From positions 496,001 through 560,000 of the forward strand of contig CM037779.1 of NCBI GenBank assembly GCA_021229015.1: 64,000 bases of DNA, read 5' to 3'. The notes beneath the pieces were generated by a model. That model saw only the letters and a list, made by a program, of their open reading frames with translations. It had not been told where the DNA came from and searched no databases. Both the position numbers and the translations under genes were made by a program. Of the stretch, positions 24,000 to 36,160 are shown one piece after another. The stretch comes from Solen grandis. Lineage: Eukaryota > Mollusca > Bivalvia > Adapedonta > Solenidae. Position 1 is the first letter of the stretch, and every line of letters begins with the position of its first letter.

Positions 24000-24064
24000 G
24001 AATTCAATCTTGGAGCCCCTAGTTCAGAAGACGAGCACTTAACCAACTGCGCAAACGGAGGCTG
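24000..24064 (-). repeat. Decayed tRNA-like sequence (SINE head or tRNA pseudogene)
   Basis: On the minus strand: GCCTCCGTTTGCGCAGTTGGTTAAG, then a CTCGTCTTCTGA anticodon-arm-like stretch, and a degraded B box (AGATTGAATTCC). It lacks the full cloverleaf pairing of a working tRNA. Confidence 0.45.
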
Positions 24065-24254
24065 ATGCTATTGTAATGTGTACTTCATTTTGTGATTCCC
24101 TTATCATCATTCTCGTAACATTTCGGACGTGTTGCATTTTGAAGACGGCCGAGACTATCCGTTTGTGTAAACGTCTTATGCAGGTTTCCCAAAGTTAAAA
24201 TTGCCGCAGTCTATAAATAGAGACTGTGACGTTTACTGAACACGCTATTGAAAC

Positions 24255-24324
24255 ACAGGGGTTCGAAGTTGCATTGGGTGTATCATTTCGGTATGATTCT
24301 CCCAATGCAACTTCGAACCTCTGT
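24255..24324. repeat. 24-bp stem hairpin
   Basis: The left arm (24255-24278) and right arm (24301-24324) are inverted copies with one mismatch (core TTCGAAGTTGCATTGGG). The 22-base loop itself contains 'atcat...atgat'. Flanks are not repeated elsewhere in the window. Confidence 0.8.
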
Positions 24325-25000
24325 TATCAGCAATTGATTGCTTGTTTTGGTACTCTGCTGCTCAGAGTTCGGTTTGTAATTTAACATTGGAAAAACATTT
24401 GTATAAAACTATTGAAGGAATTTGTTCATATATAACACAAAGTATCAAACAACACTTTCAAGCATGTGCCAAACATTCTTGAAAGCTAAATTAAAATTTT
24501 ATCGGTACTTTATCGGTACGGTACTTGGCTATTATAATGGGGCCAAAACTTGAACAGTTGGTGGTAACGCGAAAGATGCTTTGGAGAGACCAGGCAAGCC
24601 TTCCTTTTAAAAGGATTTAATATATTTCCATTGGGATAAGAATAAATGAATGGGAGGTAATTCTAGAAATCCGCCTTGTAGACAAAATGAAAATAACAAA
24701 ACTATATCATATATCATATAAAATATAAACAATTATTCCAGCACTAATTAAGCCAAAAGATTATAATATAAAAGCCTAAAATCGTTGCACTATATATGGC
24801 CTTTGTTAGCTAATTTATACACTGCGAGTTTTACGTTTTCTTAACACTCACAACTGTTTGTTTTTTCAAATGTTTAGTTTTTATGTTTGAATTTTTCAAC
24901 TGGTCGTTTTATATGTATAAATAGGTAGATTAAATTATTTGCCAATTGACAATCATGCAGAAAGATATACACCCCGAACCTCCCATTTAACGACGGAATA

Positions 25001-25750
25001 TCCACTTGCACTAGAACCGCAGAATTGCAAATTTCATTGTAGTTTTGATTATCAAAAATATACATATACGACTTCTTTTTCTCCGGTACTGTATATTAAA
25101 ACATGGTAAGGAACGGATACTGACACATTTGATTAACAATGGCGTTACTTTGTACACATGCATGCTGCTATCATTTTCTATGCATGGTTCGATCAATCTG
25201 ATATCCAATTAAAACATACTATAACGAATCATTGTCAAACGGCAACCCTAATGAAGAAATAACGCGAAATATCAACAATTTGTACATTTTCATAAGTCTG
25301 CTTCACTATCAACATCCGTTTTTTGTTTTTGTTGTTGTAGATTTGAATCAAGCGATCTGACTGAACAACGTGACATTGACATCGACAGATTGTGGCAAAT
25401 TGCATGCGTAGATGTTTTAAATCACCATATCAGAATCGCCGAAAAAACAAACCGGAAGTTGATAGTAGAGCAGACATAAAATGTACAAATTGTTGACATT
25501 TGGTGTCATTTCTTCGTTAGAGTTGTCTTTTGACAGTGTTTCTATGTTCCATGTGTTTACTGAATACCAGACTGATCGAATGGTGCATGAAATATAATGG
25601 TGGAATACATCTGTGCAAAGTTACGACCTCCGTAATCAAGTCGAGTCAGATTCCGTTCCTTACCATGTTCAATATACAGTACAAAAGGGGCAACAATAAA
25701 TCGTATTCAACATTCGGATGAACTTGGCATGTCTGCGGTTCTAGAACGAG
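25001..25750. mobile_element. Foldback element R2, copy 2
   Basis: It matches 12371-13119 along its whole length, including 'gaaccgcagaattgcaaattt', 'catgcatgctrctatca', 'ctgatatccaatta', 'aacgcgaaatatcaac' and 'tttgaatcaagcgatctga'. It has the same terminal inverted-repeat structure ('ctagaaccgcaga' at both ends). ORFs on it are shadows of the repeat. Confidence 0.75.
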
Positions 25751-25951
25751 GGAGAATATCCTAAAATAATTTATACAAATCAATGAAACGAGTGCTTTTT
25801 CGAACTTGTCGACCAAGATTTCATGGGTTCAAGAAATAGGTCAAAATCCATTTTATTCAGCTTACGCCGAAAAAAGTGGAAGAAATTATTTTTTTGATAT
25901 CTATACATATTCGATATCCACGATAATCTTTCCGGCAAATAATTATTCAAA

Positions 25952-26173
25952 TTACGGAAAACACAAGACTACTTGAACATAGCGCCCCCTGTTATCAAAA
26001 TGTGACTTGCAATTATGAAATGACAGTATGCGTACTTCTACTTTTCCTAGTGCCTGATAACATGTTCCATAGTTGTTGGTCGCTTCGGGTATTTTGTTCT
26101 TGGATGCATTACAAATTAACCAACATAACCACAGCATGATGAAATATACCATTACTCTAGACTGAACTGTCAT
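25952..26173 (-). other. Candidate signal-peptide exon of an unknown secreted protein
   Basis: The minus-strand ATG at 26171-26173 begins MTVQSRVMVYFIMLWLCWLI, a plausible signal peptide with a cleavage-like CNAS. It continues with KNKIPEATNNYGTCYQALGK, where a possible donor (GTAGAA) occurs. No downstream exon was found, and the R2 element lies close by. It could be a chance ORF. Confidence 0.2.
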
Positions 26174-26179
26174 TCAGTC

Positions 26180-27405
26180 AAATGGAAATATAATATAGGC
26201 ATCATGGCCTAAACGACATACAAGTTTAAGCTTCCAGCAGGCATGGTATCATTGTCAACAAGCGTGATGAAAATGCAAACATGCATAATAACTGTACCCG
26301 TAAGTAATGAGTAAATTGTAACAGTTAGCAGGCATTGATTAATCTTTACCTAAATATCATTCCATATATCTCAGTAGTTAACCGAGATATCACGACGAAA
26401 CAGACATTAAAAGTTTGACCCCTTTAAACCTAAGCACCCAAGTCGGTCCTTTTGCCGACTGACCGTTCCAAGGTGGTAACAGTCGGTATTTCTCTATTTT
26501 AGGTAATGTCCTGTCTCAATTTTTTCCCATTTACATACACCTTCTTCTGGAGTAGGCTCAAATTTTAATATATATGAGATTTCTCACAGGATCCTTTTGC
26601 CTCTCGTTATTAAGTAAATGGTAATTCTCTGTGGAATGAACGCTCGATTTTCGACACATACTTACGTATGTACTTAAAAAGGCCAATTTCTTTCAATACA
26701 TTAATGTTTTGATTCTTAATCGACGAGAAAAAAATGCAAAAGATGGCAGTGCGATGTGTTGATAGCAAGACGGTCTGTAACTATATACAACATTTAATAG
26801 GAGATTCGTAAATTCAATTCCCTCGGGTCAGAAATTACAGGCAAGGACGAGGCTGCCTGAAATTTCTGACCCTCTGGTGAGATATCCCTATCCTACATGA
26901 ACACTCATGATGGATTCTTATAATTTTGCCCTTTGTATCATAATATATCACTTTTATAATTTATGAATAAGTGTCAAGCAATAATGGTTTATTCGTAGGA
27001 ATTGTTGCAGTGTATTTGCTTTTCAAATTTTATGACGAACAGGAGAGGAAATGAATGAACTTTCACTCGCTGTGACATCAGTTTTGTACTTACGTCGATG
27101 GCGTTATGATATAGCGGCAGCATGCGCTGGGTAGCCTGTAGGGACTATTTTGTTTTAATTGTAGTTTTAGACAAAAGCATTATATTTTCTGTTATTTGTT
27201 AAGGATATCCTAGACATATATCGATATACGTGTAACCCGGGGTTGTCAAAATGATGAACAATGGGTGTCGATGATAAAATACTTAAATGTATGTTGTCTT
27301 CAGACGACGACAGACAAATTTACACGAACAGTAAGGAAGCATATAACATAGAAATGAAAGCAAAATAAAACATCGTGATAAAAATACAATACGAAATTCA
27401 ATACG
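26180..27405. other. Gene-free stretch
   Basis: No supported exon. It contains an inverted repeat: arms at 26825-26843 and 26854-26872 (GGGTCAGAAATTACAGGCA and its complement, one mismatch) around a 10-base loop. Confidence 0.45.
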
Positions 27406-27407
27406 CC

Positions 27408-27490
27408 AGAGGCTCGCTTAAAAACATTTTCATGAACTCGTTTAGTAAAATATAATATGAAATAACAATTAATGTCAGATCCTATATATA
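27408..27490 (+). repeat. Short duplicated block, copy 1 (partner 32356-32442)
   Basis: It shares 'ccagaggctcgctta', 'aacattttcatgaactcgtt', 'agtaaaat' and 'tgaaataacaatt' in order with 32356-32442, at roughly 85-90% identity by eye. The partner lies just upstream of the gene B start codon. Confidence 0.65.
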
Positions 27491-27493
27491 TTA

Positions 27494-27747
27494 GACTTGA
27501 CTTGACTATTTGAGTTTACCGTCGCTTCGACAGTATTTCAGTCATATAGCGATGTCCAGCTAATTACAGGTTGAGGAAAACCCCGAATGCACGGAGCATA
27601 CGGGTAGAACCACCGACCTACCGCAAGTCAGCTGGAGGGCTTCCTCACATGAAAATTCGAATGACCCTGCCGGGATTCGAACCCACGCGGTGAGTGGCTG
27701 CATGAGTGTTAAAGTCAGCGACTTAACCCTCTCGGCCACGGAGGCCC
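27494..27747 (-). mobile_element. tRNA-derived SINE, copy 2
   Basis: Same sequence and orientation as copy 1, with a tail of GACTTGACTTGACTATTT and an intact B box (GGGTTCGAATCCC on the minus strand). An imperfect AT-rich duplication (tatatatt) flanks it. The ORFs on both strands over it are not genes. Confidence 0.85.
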
Positions 27748-28009
27748 GTTTATATATTGGAGCCAGATTGACCATATCCAATACTATTCGCCATGAATCA
27801 TTTCTTTTTTATCTCTTTATTCTCAAAACGAACATTTTTTATTCATCAAATCTTCATTCTTTAACTCGCTTTATCAGATATAAGATTTGTTACTAAACAT
27901 GACATTATTGTCCTCAAGCAGTGAGGCCATATGCTAGCATGTTTTCCTGTTTAGACGTTATCGTGACATAATCCACGTACGTCTTAATACCGGCGGTGTC
28001 AAGATAATG

Positions 28010-28141
28010 TGACTGGGTGTGGTATCATGCCACATGTCTACGGCGCGATACTGCAGTGTGGCAGCACTATATCTGTCTCAAGTAGACATCGTCTCCAAAT
28101 GACTGAAATAATGTCGGCAGGACGTTAAACCCATCAAACAA
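28010..28141 (+). repeat. Possible SINE 3' tail fragment
   Basis: It contains 'gactgaaataatgtcggcaggacgttaaacccatcaaacaaac', split here as 'aatgtcggcaggacgtta' and 'aacccatcaaacaaac'. This ending resembles 3' parts of molluscan SINEs. The head was not recognised. Confidence 0.3.
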
Positions 28142-28149
28142 ACTTAATA

Positions 28150-29715
28150 CCGGCAATGGATTTTTTCACTGACGTCCAACACGTTCATTTATCTCTGATA
28201 AATTACCTATAATATAGGACATACCCAGTGAAGACTGTCTGGACAATAGTGTACTGTTAAAAGCAATTATTGTGGTTATATCATTAAGTTTCCTCAGAAT
28301 AATATATTCTTTCAACGAATGATATTTATATAAATCAGCAGAACATAAACAAAACGCCCGAAAGAAATCTTGTGAAGTAACATTTTATCCAGGACCGCAG
28401 ATAAGGAGGCGATCTGAGCAAACTTTTATGCTACCCATTTGAGAGATTAAACAGATCAGTAGGCAGCCACATTTTAGTGTAAACCTGTTGAACTTCCTGT
28501 TTGATCAGATATGTATTTATTCAAGGTCGTATTGAGTCATTCTGTATATCGTCGTATACCGTTTCTCTGAAGCGAGGAGGTTTCTTCGTGATTTCTCGAG
28601 CTCGGTATTTAAAATTCTCATTACACCTTCCGTCGCTTTTCTTTCAGACATGAGCAATTAACATCAAAACACTTAAAAGGTGTAATGTCATTGATAGATG
28701 AGATAAAATGTTCCGTATGTTTGTAGAAATCCATAATATATTGATCTTTAAAAAATCCATAGTTTATTCAGAGACTTATAAATAGAGATTATAAGTCTCT
28801 GGTTTATTTAAATACAGATTAATAGATGTGTTTAAACAAAATTAGTTTAACAATATTAGTTTTAAAATATTTTAAGTAGCTATAAATGCTGTAAATTAGA
28901 TTATGGAGCAGAACCATACTTAGATATTTAGGTCATCTTTAGCTAGATTTAGGTTAAAAGGAATAGAGTTTATAGATACAGTACAATCTGCAATGCTTGG
29001 GATATTGAGGACGAATATCATTTTATAGTATAGTCTGTATCAATTGGGTGCTAGCATGATGGCGCGACACACTCATACAGTTTTTCGCCTCTGTCGTGCC
29101 TAAGTTATAGCTTGCGGAAGGTACAAATGCATGTATTAGTCATTTCTATAGGTTTAATTAAATATTTTTTTCATCAACATATATAGAAACTTGAGAAGTA
29201 AACAGTGTGTCCCATTTAAATCACCGTGTATATTGAGAGTTTATTGGTGTTTTCACTCCACTCGCCACATACCAAAGTGATTAAAAAGGTCTGATATATA
29301 TTTGCTTGGCGCTCAAGACTCAAAAGTAATAACAAAACCAGTTGGCCTAGTATCAAGATAATGTGCATGCATTTGATATCAAGCTACTTGTCTGCTGCAA
29401 GGTATCATAGTGGGGCCGCAAAAGTATATATGTCTCGTGTCGAAAAAAACATGTAAGAAGAAATACTATCGCTAGAATTAAACATTAAGGTTACACAGAT
29501 GTCGTTATCATTCGGTCACCAACATATATTAACCAAATTATATGAAACATGTTTCAGACAGATCTCTCTAGGAAACCTTAACAGAGCTGTTAAATTGTAG
29601 ACAAGTAAGAATTTTAGGCACGTTTTTATAGACACGAAGTAATAAATCAGGAATATTACTATATTATCGAAAACGACTTGATCACAGTGAATTTAGATGT
29701 GGCATCTAAAGTGTT
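28150..29715. other. Gene-free stretch
   Basis: AT-rich with no supported exon. A 13-bp perfect hairpin (CAGAGACTTATAA at 28769-28781 with its complement at 28789-28801) is the only clear structure. Confidence 0.4.
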
Positions 29716-29719
29716 TGCA

Positions 29720-30763
29720 ATATTTTTGATTTGACTAAATGGCCTATGTTTTGACCCTACCTAAATTTGCACTCATCTTGTCATCTTGGATTTCATGCAG
29801 ACAACATTATTATCAAGTTTTATGAAGAATGGGACAAAAATGTAGACTATACAGTGTTTTTTATGATTTGACCTGGTGACATACTTTTTTGACCCCACGT
29901 GCCCCAGTTTTGAACTCATCCGAGATTTTATGTAAACAAACATTCTGACCAAGTTACATGAAGGTAGGGCCAAAATTTGAACTCTAGAGTGTTAAACAAG
30001 ATTTTTTTGTTTTTTTTTTTCTAAAATTTCACCTAGTGACCTACTTTTTGACCCCAAGTGTCCCAGTTTTGAACTCATCCAAGATTTTATGTACACAAAC
30101 ATTCTGACAAAATTCCATGAAAATTTAGCCAAAATGTAGCCCCTAGAACTTTCGACCTAGTTTTGAACTCATCCGAGATAACGTGTAAACAAACATTCTA
30201 ACCAAGTTGTTGCATGAAGGTTAGGCCAAAAAAAAAAGGCTTCTAGAATGGTCACACGGTTTTACTAAGATTTGTCCTGGTGACCTACTTATTGACCCCA
30301 TTTGACCAACTTTTGAACTCATCCGCGATTTCATGCAGATAATTATTCTGACCAAGTTCAATGCAGTTAGGGACAAAATCGAGTGTGTTCACAAGGGTTT
30401 TCTAAAATTTTATAAGATCTGAATTAGTGACCTAGATTTTGACCCCACATGACCCAATTTCGAATTCATTCGAAATATCGTAAAAACAACATCTCCTGAC
30501 TAAGTTTCATGAAGATTTGGCCAAAACTGTGGCCTCTAATGTGTTCACAATTTTTTTTTATAAGATTTGCCCTGGTGACCTAGTTTTTGAACCCCATGAC
30601 ACAATTTCGAACTCATCCGAGATATCATGTAGACATACATCCTGACCAAATTTCATGAAGATTTTGCCTCTAGAGTGTTTACAAACAATGTTAACGACGG
30701 ACTACGCACGACAAACAAAAGTAGGTCACAAAAGCTCATCCTGAGCACAATTGCTCATATGAG

Positions 30764-30765
<2 letters not shown>
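29720..30765 (-). repeat. AGCTCA-type element R3, minus orientation
   Basis: Degenerate tandem units of about 120-140 bp with 'gacctactttttgacccca', 'gaactcatccgagat', 'catgtaaacaaacattctgacc' and 'ttcatgaag'. It ends with 'agctcatcctgagcacaattgctcatatgagct', the mirror of the start of the plus-oriented copy at 31339. Non-coding. Confidence 0.75.

Positions 30766-30795
<30 letters not shown>
30765..30795. repeat. (CA)n microsatellite
   Basis: An uninterrupted CA tract abutting the terminal palindrome of the R3 element. Confidence 0.97.
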
Positions 30796-30797
<2 letters not shown>

Positions 30798-31250
30798 AAA
30801 CGCCTTTAAAAATTAAACTGAACTCATCTATTCTAGCCTTTAGTATTTTAAGGTATACAGTTTCAGCACGAGATATTAACCCAATTCATGTTGAGCAATA
30901 TTGTAAATTATAGGATACGACATGCAGCAAGATACCCCGGTTTCTCTGGATAGATAACAGATCTTTTGAATACGTGTTTATATGATAGTGGGTTATAAAC
31001 TTCCTGCTTGATTAATGTGATTGGATATATCTGATGTGAGTGTTTGTATTTTATAATTGTTAATAGTGATTTTTAGGAGCTTTTAAGATTATTGTTAGAT
31101 ATCATTGTTTCTCTTTTTGTTAAAATGATAACACTGGAACGTCTAATACAATTTTTTATCATCTGCTGTTAGGTCCAGTTTTGTTTTCATTTGTTTATTT
31201 TTTTATGAACTGATACTTTTATTATAAGGTGCTATAAAATGCAATATACT

Positions 31251-31252
<2 letters not shown>

Positions 31253-31294
<42 letters not shown>
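31253..31294. repeat. (GA)n microsatellite
   Basis: An uninterrupted GA tract between the two R3 arms. Confidence 0.97.
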
Positions 31295-31296
<2 letters not shown>

Positions 31297-31338
31297 GGGT
31301 ACTGTTCAATCTTTCAAATGGTAGTTTGTGTCTTTTTT

Positions 31339-32155
31339 ATTAGCTCACCGGATAAGCTTTTGTTACCGACTTTTGTCCGTCGTCAACAATTGCTTGTTAA
31401 TACTCCAGAGGCCACAATTTTGGCCAAATCTTCATGAACATTGGTCGGGAAATTTGTCTATATAACATTTCGAATGAGTTGGAAATTGGGTCACGTGGGG
31501 TAAAAAACTAGGTCACCTGGTCAAATCTTAGAAAAACCTTGTGAACACAAAGTTTTAGGTCAACCTTCATTAAATTTGGTCAAGATGTTTGTCTACATGA
31601 TTTCTTAAATGAGTTCGAAATCGGGTCACATGGGGTCAAAAATAGGTCATCAGGACAAATCTTAGAGAAACATTGTGAACACATTAGAGGGCACATTTTT
31701 GGCCCAAACTTAACGTCATTTGGTGGTCAGAATGTTTGTCTACATGATGTCTCAAATGAGTTTGAAATTTGGTCATATGGGGTCAAAAACAAGTTCACAA
31801 GGCCAAATCTTAGGAAAACATTGTGAACACATTAGAGGCCACATTTTTGGCCCAACCTTCACATAACATGGTCAGAATGTTTATCCACATGAAATCTTGG
31901 ATGAGTTCGAAAATAGGTTACATGGTATCAAAAAGTAGATTACAAGGGCAAAGCTTAGTAAAACCTTGTAACTACTCTAAAAGTCATTATTTTTTTTTTC
32001 AAATTTCATGGAATTTGTCAGAAATTTGTTTACATGAAATCTTGCATGATTTCGAAAACGGGTGACTTTGGGTTAAAAAGTAGGTTACCAGGGTACTTTT
32101 TAGAAAAAAACAACCTTGTGAACACTCTAGAGGTCACATTTTTGACACAACATCC
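31339..32155 (+). repeat. AGCTCA-type element R3, plus orientation
   Basis: It begins 'ttagctcaccggataagctttt' and 'tgtccgtcgtcaacaattgc'. About six degenerate units follow ('gaggccacatttttggcc', 'ggtcagaatgtttgtctacatga', 'gagttcgaaat', 'ggtcaca.ggggtcaaaaa', 'aaaccttgtgaacac'). With 29720-30765 it forms a large inverted pair. Confidence 0.75.
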
Positions 32156-32355
32156 ATGTTATTTGACAAATAATGTTTGATTAAACATTCAATCATGATT
32201 TTGTTTGTTGGTTGTTATAATCGCGATATACTATAAGTATAGGCAAAGACATATCATAGGTAATTGCTATAGGTCATATGATAAAAAGAATCTAAAATGA
32301 GTTGTTATTTCATATCAATTTTTACATAACTCTTTCATGAAAAGCTATTAAGCTC

Positions 32356-32442
32356 CCCAGAGGCTCGCTTAATAACATTTTCATGAACTCGTTCAGTAAA
32401 ATTTGACATGAAATAACAATTCATATCAGATCATATATATAT
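32356..32442 (+). repeat. Short duplicated block, copy 2, in gene B 5' flank
   Basis: Partner of 27408-27490. It lies 190 bases upstream of the gene B ATG, so it may include promoter or 5' UTR sequence. This is inference. Confidence 0.6.
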
Positions 32443-32631
32443 GTAATTTATATTGACAAAAACTCGAAGAGAGGTCTTTGAGCAAATACACCCGTGTAGC
32501 TATTTTTTTCTAACTATTTACATGTGTCTACTGATTTATGTAATCACAAGTCATCGCCTACAATACCACGCCAGTGTTTCGTCTGAATCCTTGACATGAC
32601 ACACCCCGCCTGAAGTGTCCGAGAGATTGCG

Positions 32632-32698
32632 ATGTATGGAAGACTGGTGACCCTGCTGGTGGTAGCGGGATTATTCCTCGTCATTAGCGGGACCAGGG
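32632..32698 (+). CDS. Gene B exon 1: signal peptide
   Basis: The ATG at 32632-32634 opens MYGRLVTLLVVAGLFLVISG then TR(G), and a phase-1 donor GTATGT follows at 32699. It has a short basic n-region, a hydrophobic core and a small-residue c-region. This is the only signal-peptide exon recognised in the cluster. Confidence 0.8.
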
Positions 32699-35600
32699 GT
32701 ATGTCTCTAAATGTTACCCAGAAAAATAATACATGGCTGTAAAAATCATTATCCGTTTTACAGTTGTGGCCTTCCATTTCTTCCATAAAAATAGCAAAAT
32801 GCATGTCACTTTAAGTGCAAAACAGATCCATATATTTGATACAAATATCAAATAGCGTTTCTTATATGCAAAGTTTTTTAAGGGTTTTTAATTAATAAAG
32901 TATATTATTTGACAATATCATTGAATATAAACATTTTGGAAGTATATTAAAGAAGAACACCCAACCTCTCTCACACACAAACAGTAGATATCTTATGTGA
33001 AGTATTTACTTTTCAGCAGATATGTATATAGTTTTCTATTCAGCAGGTATGTGTTTAATTGACTTTCAGATAATATAGCCCTTCACAAATATTCCGAGCA
33101 ATCCTCCACGTTAGTTTATGGCAACTACTTCTGGAACGCAACTCGTGCTACTGACGGCATCACAGCATTCAGCTTGACCTGCATGTGTTGTAGTGGTACG
33201 GATAATTACGGGCAACTGTCCTGGTGGGAGGTAAACCTGGGGAGGGAATCCGACATCGGGAGGATTGATGTATATGGTCGAAACGACAATGAGACAGGTA
33301 CGTTTGGAGGAAATATTAAACTTATTACAATCAATGGGGACGAGCGTTTTTTCACACGTGAATTTGTACACTACACGTACTTATATTTAAAAATTTAGAA
33401 TTTATTATGTTAATTATCATTTCTCTATATGAAGGGTGCAATATTAAGATAAAACAATACTGTACAGAGTTTATATGAAAGTATTAGTAGTATGAAGTTT
33501 AATTCAATAAAAGCCAGAAGGTCGTCCGACCGATGCGGCAACACATACAAAACATGGTGGAGATGAACATACAAAAAGTAAAGACAATGTATACAATCAT
33601 GAAGTATGCACGTCACATCATTTATGTTTTATAAGATATCATATAAATATATATCAATATCGAAGTTATTCTGTATTACTTCCCTTTTTGAAAACGAAAC
33701 ATAAGGGAAAGTTACCAAAAGAAAAAAAAACACAATATCATACAACAAGAGCTGTACATCACCACATTAACAGTATAGACTATCGAGTAATAATAACACG
33801 GGTATTAGGTTTGGTGATACTTCCCTTATCGTAACGAAACATGAGAGGATGTTCAAGATTAAATTTGGAAATGCAAGAAAGAAAGAAGGAGGAAAGAAAG
33901 AACAGTTGAAAATATATATATTTTATGAAACATTATGTATTCAATAAGACAATTTAACTGACACCTTTACTATTTTGTATCATCGTGTGAAAATTATCGC
34001 ACTCAGATTTTTTCTTCATACTCATTCTCGCACAAAGAAATATTGTCTAATCATGTCTACATAATTAACATATAACTTATTGTGCATTTCAGCGTAATTT
34101 ACGCGTAACATTTAGTTTTAAGTATACGCTTTACATGGATCTGGTGTCGAAAACGATTAAAACAGACACCAAAAGTAATTAACTTACTTCTGCTGTAAAA
34201 CATTACATAAATGTTAACATGTATGCCTAAAAGGACACCTGTATGGAGAAATTTAACAAAATATACCCTCCGTGTTTTTCTCAATGTAAACACGATCATT
34301 AAATGGTATCCCTTTTTAGAAATGAGGATAATCTAAATATGAAGTCATATCCTTTTTATGAAATATGTTTTGATACCAATAATCATTTAGAAAGACAATC
34401 TTATGTCTTATCCAGTGGCGATGCTGTTGGTGTTTTAAATTTTCGATTTTTCAAATCAATTTTACGCACGTGCGTAGCCACACACTTGTGATACGCAATA
34501 TATTACTTTGATTATAACTACTAATGTCTTTTTGTATGATAAAAGAGAGGAGAAAAAAGAGCAAAATAATCAATCACTCATATTATAAATGGACTTTGGC
34601 ATCATTATGTGAAGTTCCACATCAACCAGTACCTTTATAGTTATAGTCTCAATACAAAATTTATTATTTCACCGGACATCAACATATTTTTCATCCACAG
34701 ACATATGATCACATGTTAGCACATATATGGGCCAGCATCCCCCCCCTCCTATTTGATCCTTAACTTCCTTATTCCTTCCAGCTCATCTACAAGGATTCAA
34801 TCTGTACATTTCCAACCGCTCACAAGCGGCGGGGACAAACATTAGACCGGTATATCATGACAGTGAGAGAAGCGTGACTCAGTACCGCAACAGGAAAGGT
34901 CACTACATCATAAAAGTTGGAGATATACGTGGTCAATATGTGTCCGTCACATGTGATACATCCAATCTCGTTATCTGCGAACTGCAAGTTTTTACAGGTA
35001 AATATGTATCACGTGTGTGCGCTTCTGTTGTTGTTTTTTTGTACATCATTATGTGTTTGATCCTCCTGTAATATGAACAGTACAAATTCAAGTTCAAACT
35101 AAACCTTAACGATAGGAAACATTGTATAAAATTATAACATAGCATATCTGAAAATTGTACATGATGTATTAAACATTATAACTGAAAAGCCACTCCAGCG
35201 ATTACTAGCGCAGCAATGCTCTGGTAGAGTACAATGCACTAAATCCTAGCATTTTTATTCACTTTTATAATGCTGTCATGAATATTACCCGTACCATCGC
35301 CAAAATATCTATAATACTCTATATTTTTATGCACTAATTGAAACGTGTGACATTCAAATACATTCAATATGAATCATCCAATATTTAAATAGCATGTTTA
35401 AGTAACTTGTAACTTATTTATTCAGTTATTCGAAAAGATATCATCCAGCGGAAGAAACGAGTCTCAAAAACTGTATTACCATGTTATTTGATTAAATCAG
35501 ATTTATTAGGTTTTAAAGGTAATTGCTACTTAAATATAAAATATATCTTTGAATTTTGATTAAAACCGTTTATGTCCAGAAAGTAATATAAAAGGAATTT

Positions 35601-36118
35601 CCTACTGCTTCAGGAAAATGAACACATCATGTTTAAGCTATTCAAGTTTATATCTTGTTAATGTTTATAAGGCACACTAACTTCAGATTATGACCGAGAT
35701 CGAGTTTATGATACACATTTTAATTGTAGGAATAATTATCTGCATGTAATTAGAAATCATCAATGATGCACCAGCTTTTATATCATGAATCGACAATCAT
35801 GCTTTAGCATTGCTTTTTTCTGTTATTTATTTACCATATTACCCGAAAGCCTGTCCTGACGGACACTATGAGCCCAACTGTACCGCCTGTGATTGTGGAG
35901 GGAGACCCTGTAACAAATCCAGTGGTTCTTGTTTAGGTAAGTAAAATCGTTGCGGTGTTGTTTAATATTGCATTTATCAGTTCGTGATAATATACCAAGT
36001 AGACTCAATACAGGTACGTATGTATTTAATGAAATATAACAACGTGTGTTCTTGTAAACATTCTATTTAGACAAATAGAAATTCATTTATTTTAAATACG
36101 GCAGATTTACTTTCATTT

Positions 36119-36160
<42 letters not shown>

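Noticed and set aside
33111..33371. Minus-strand ORF over gene B exon 2
   Set aside because: Shadow of the FTP exon; the plus-strand frame has fucolectin motifs and splice sites.
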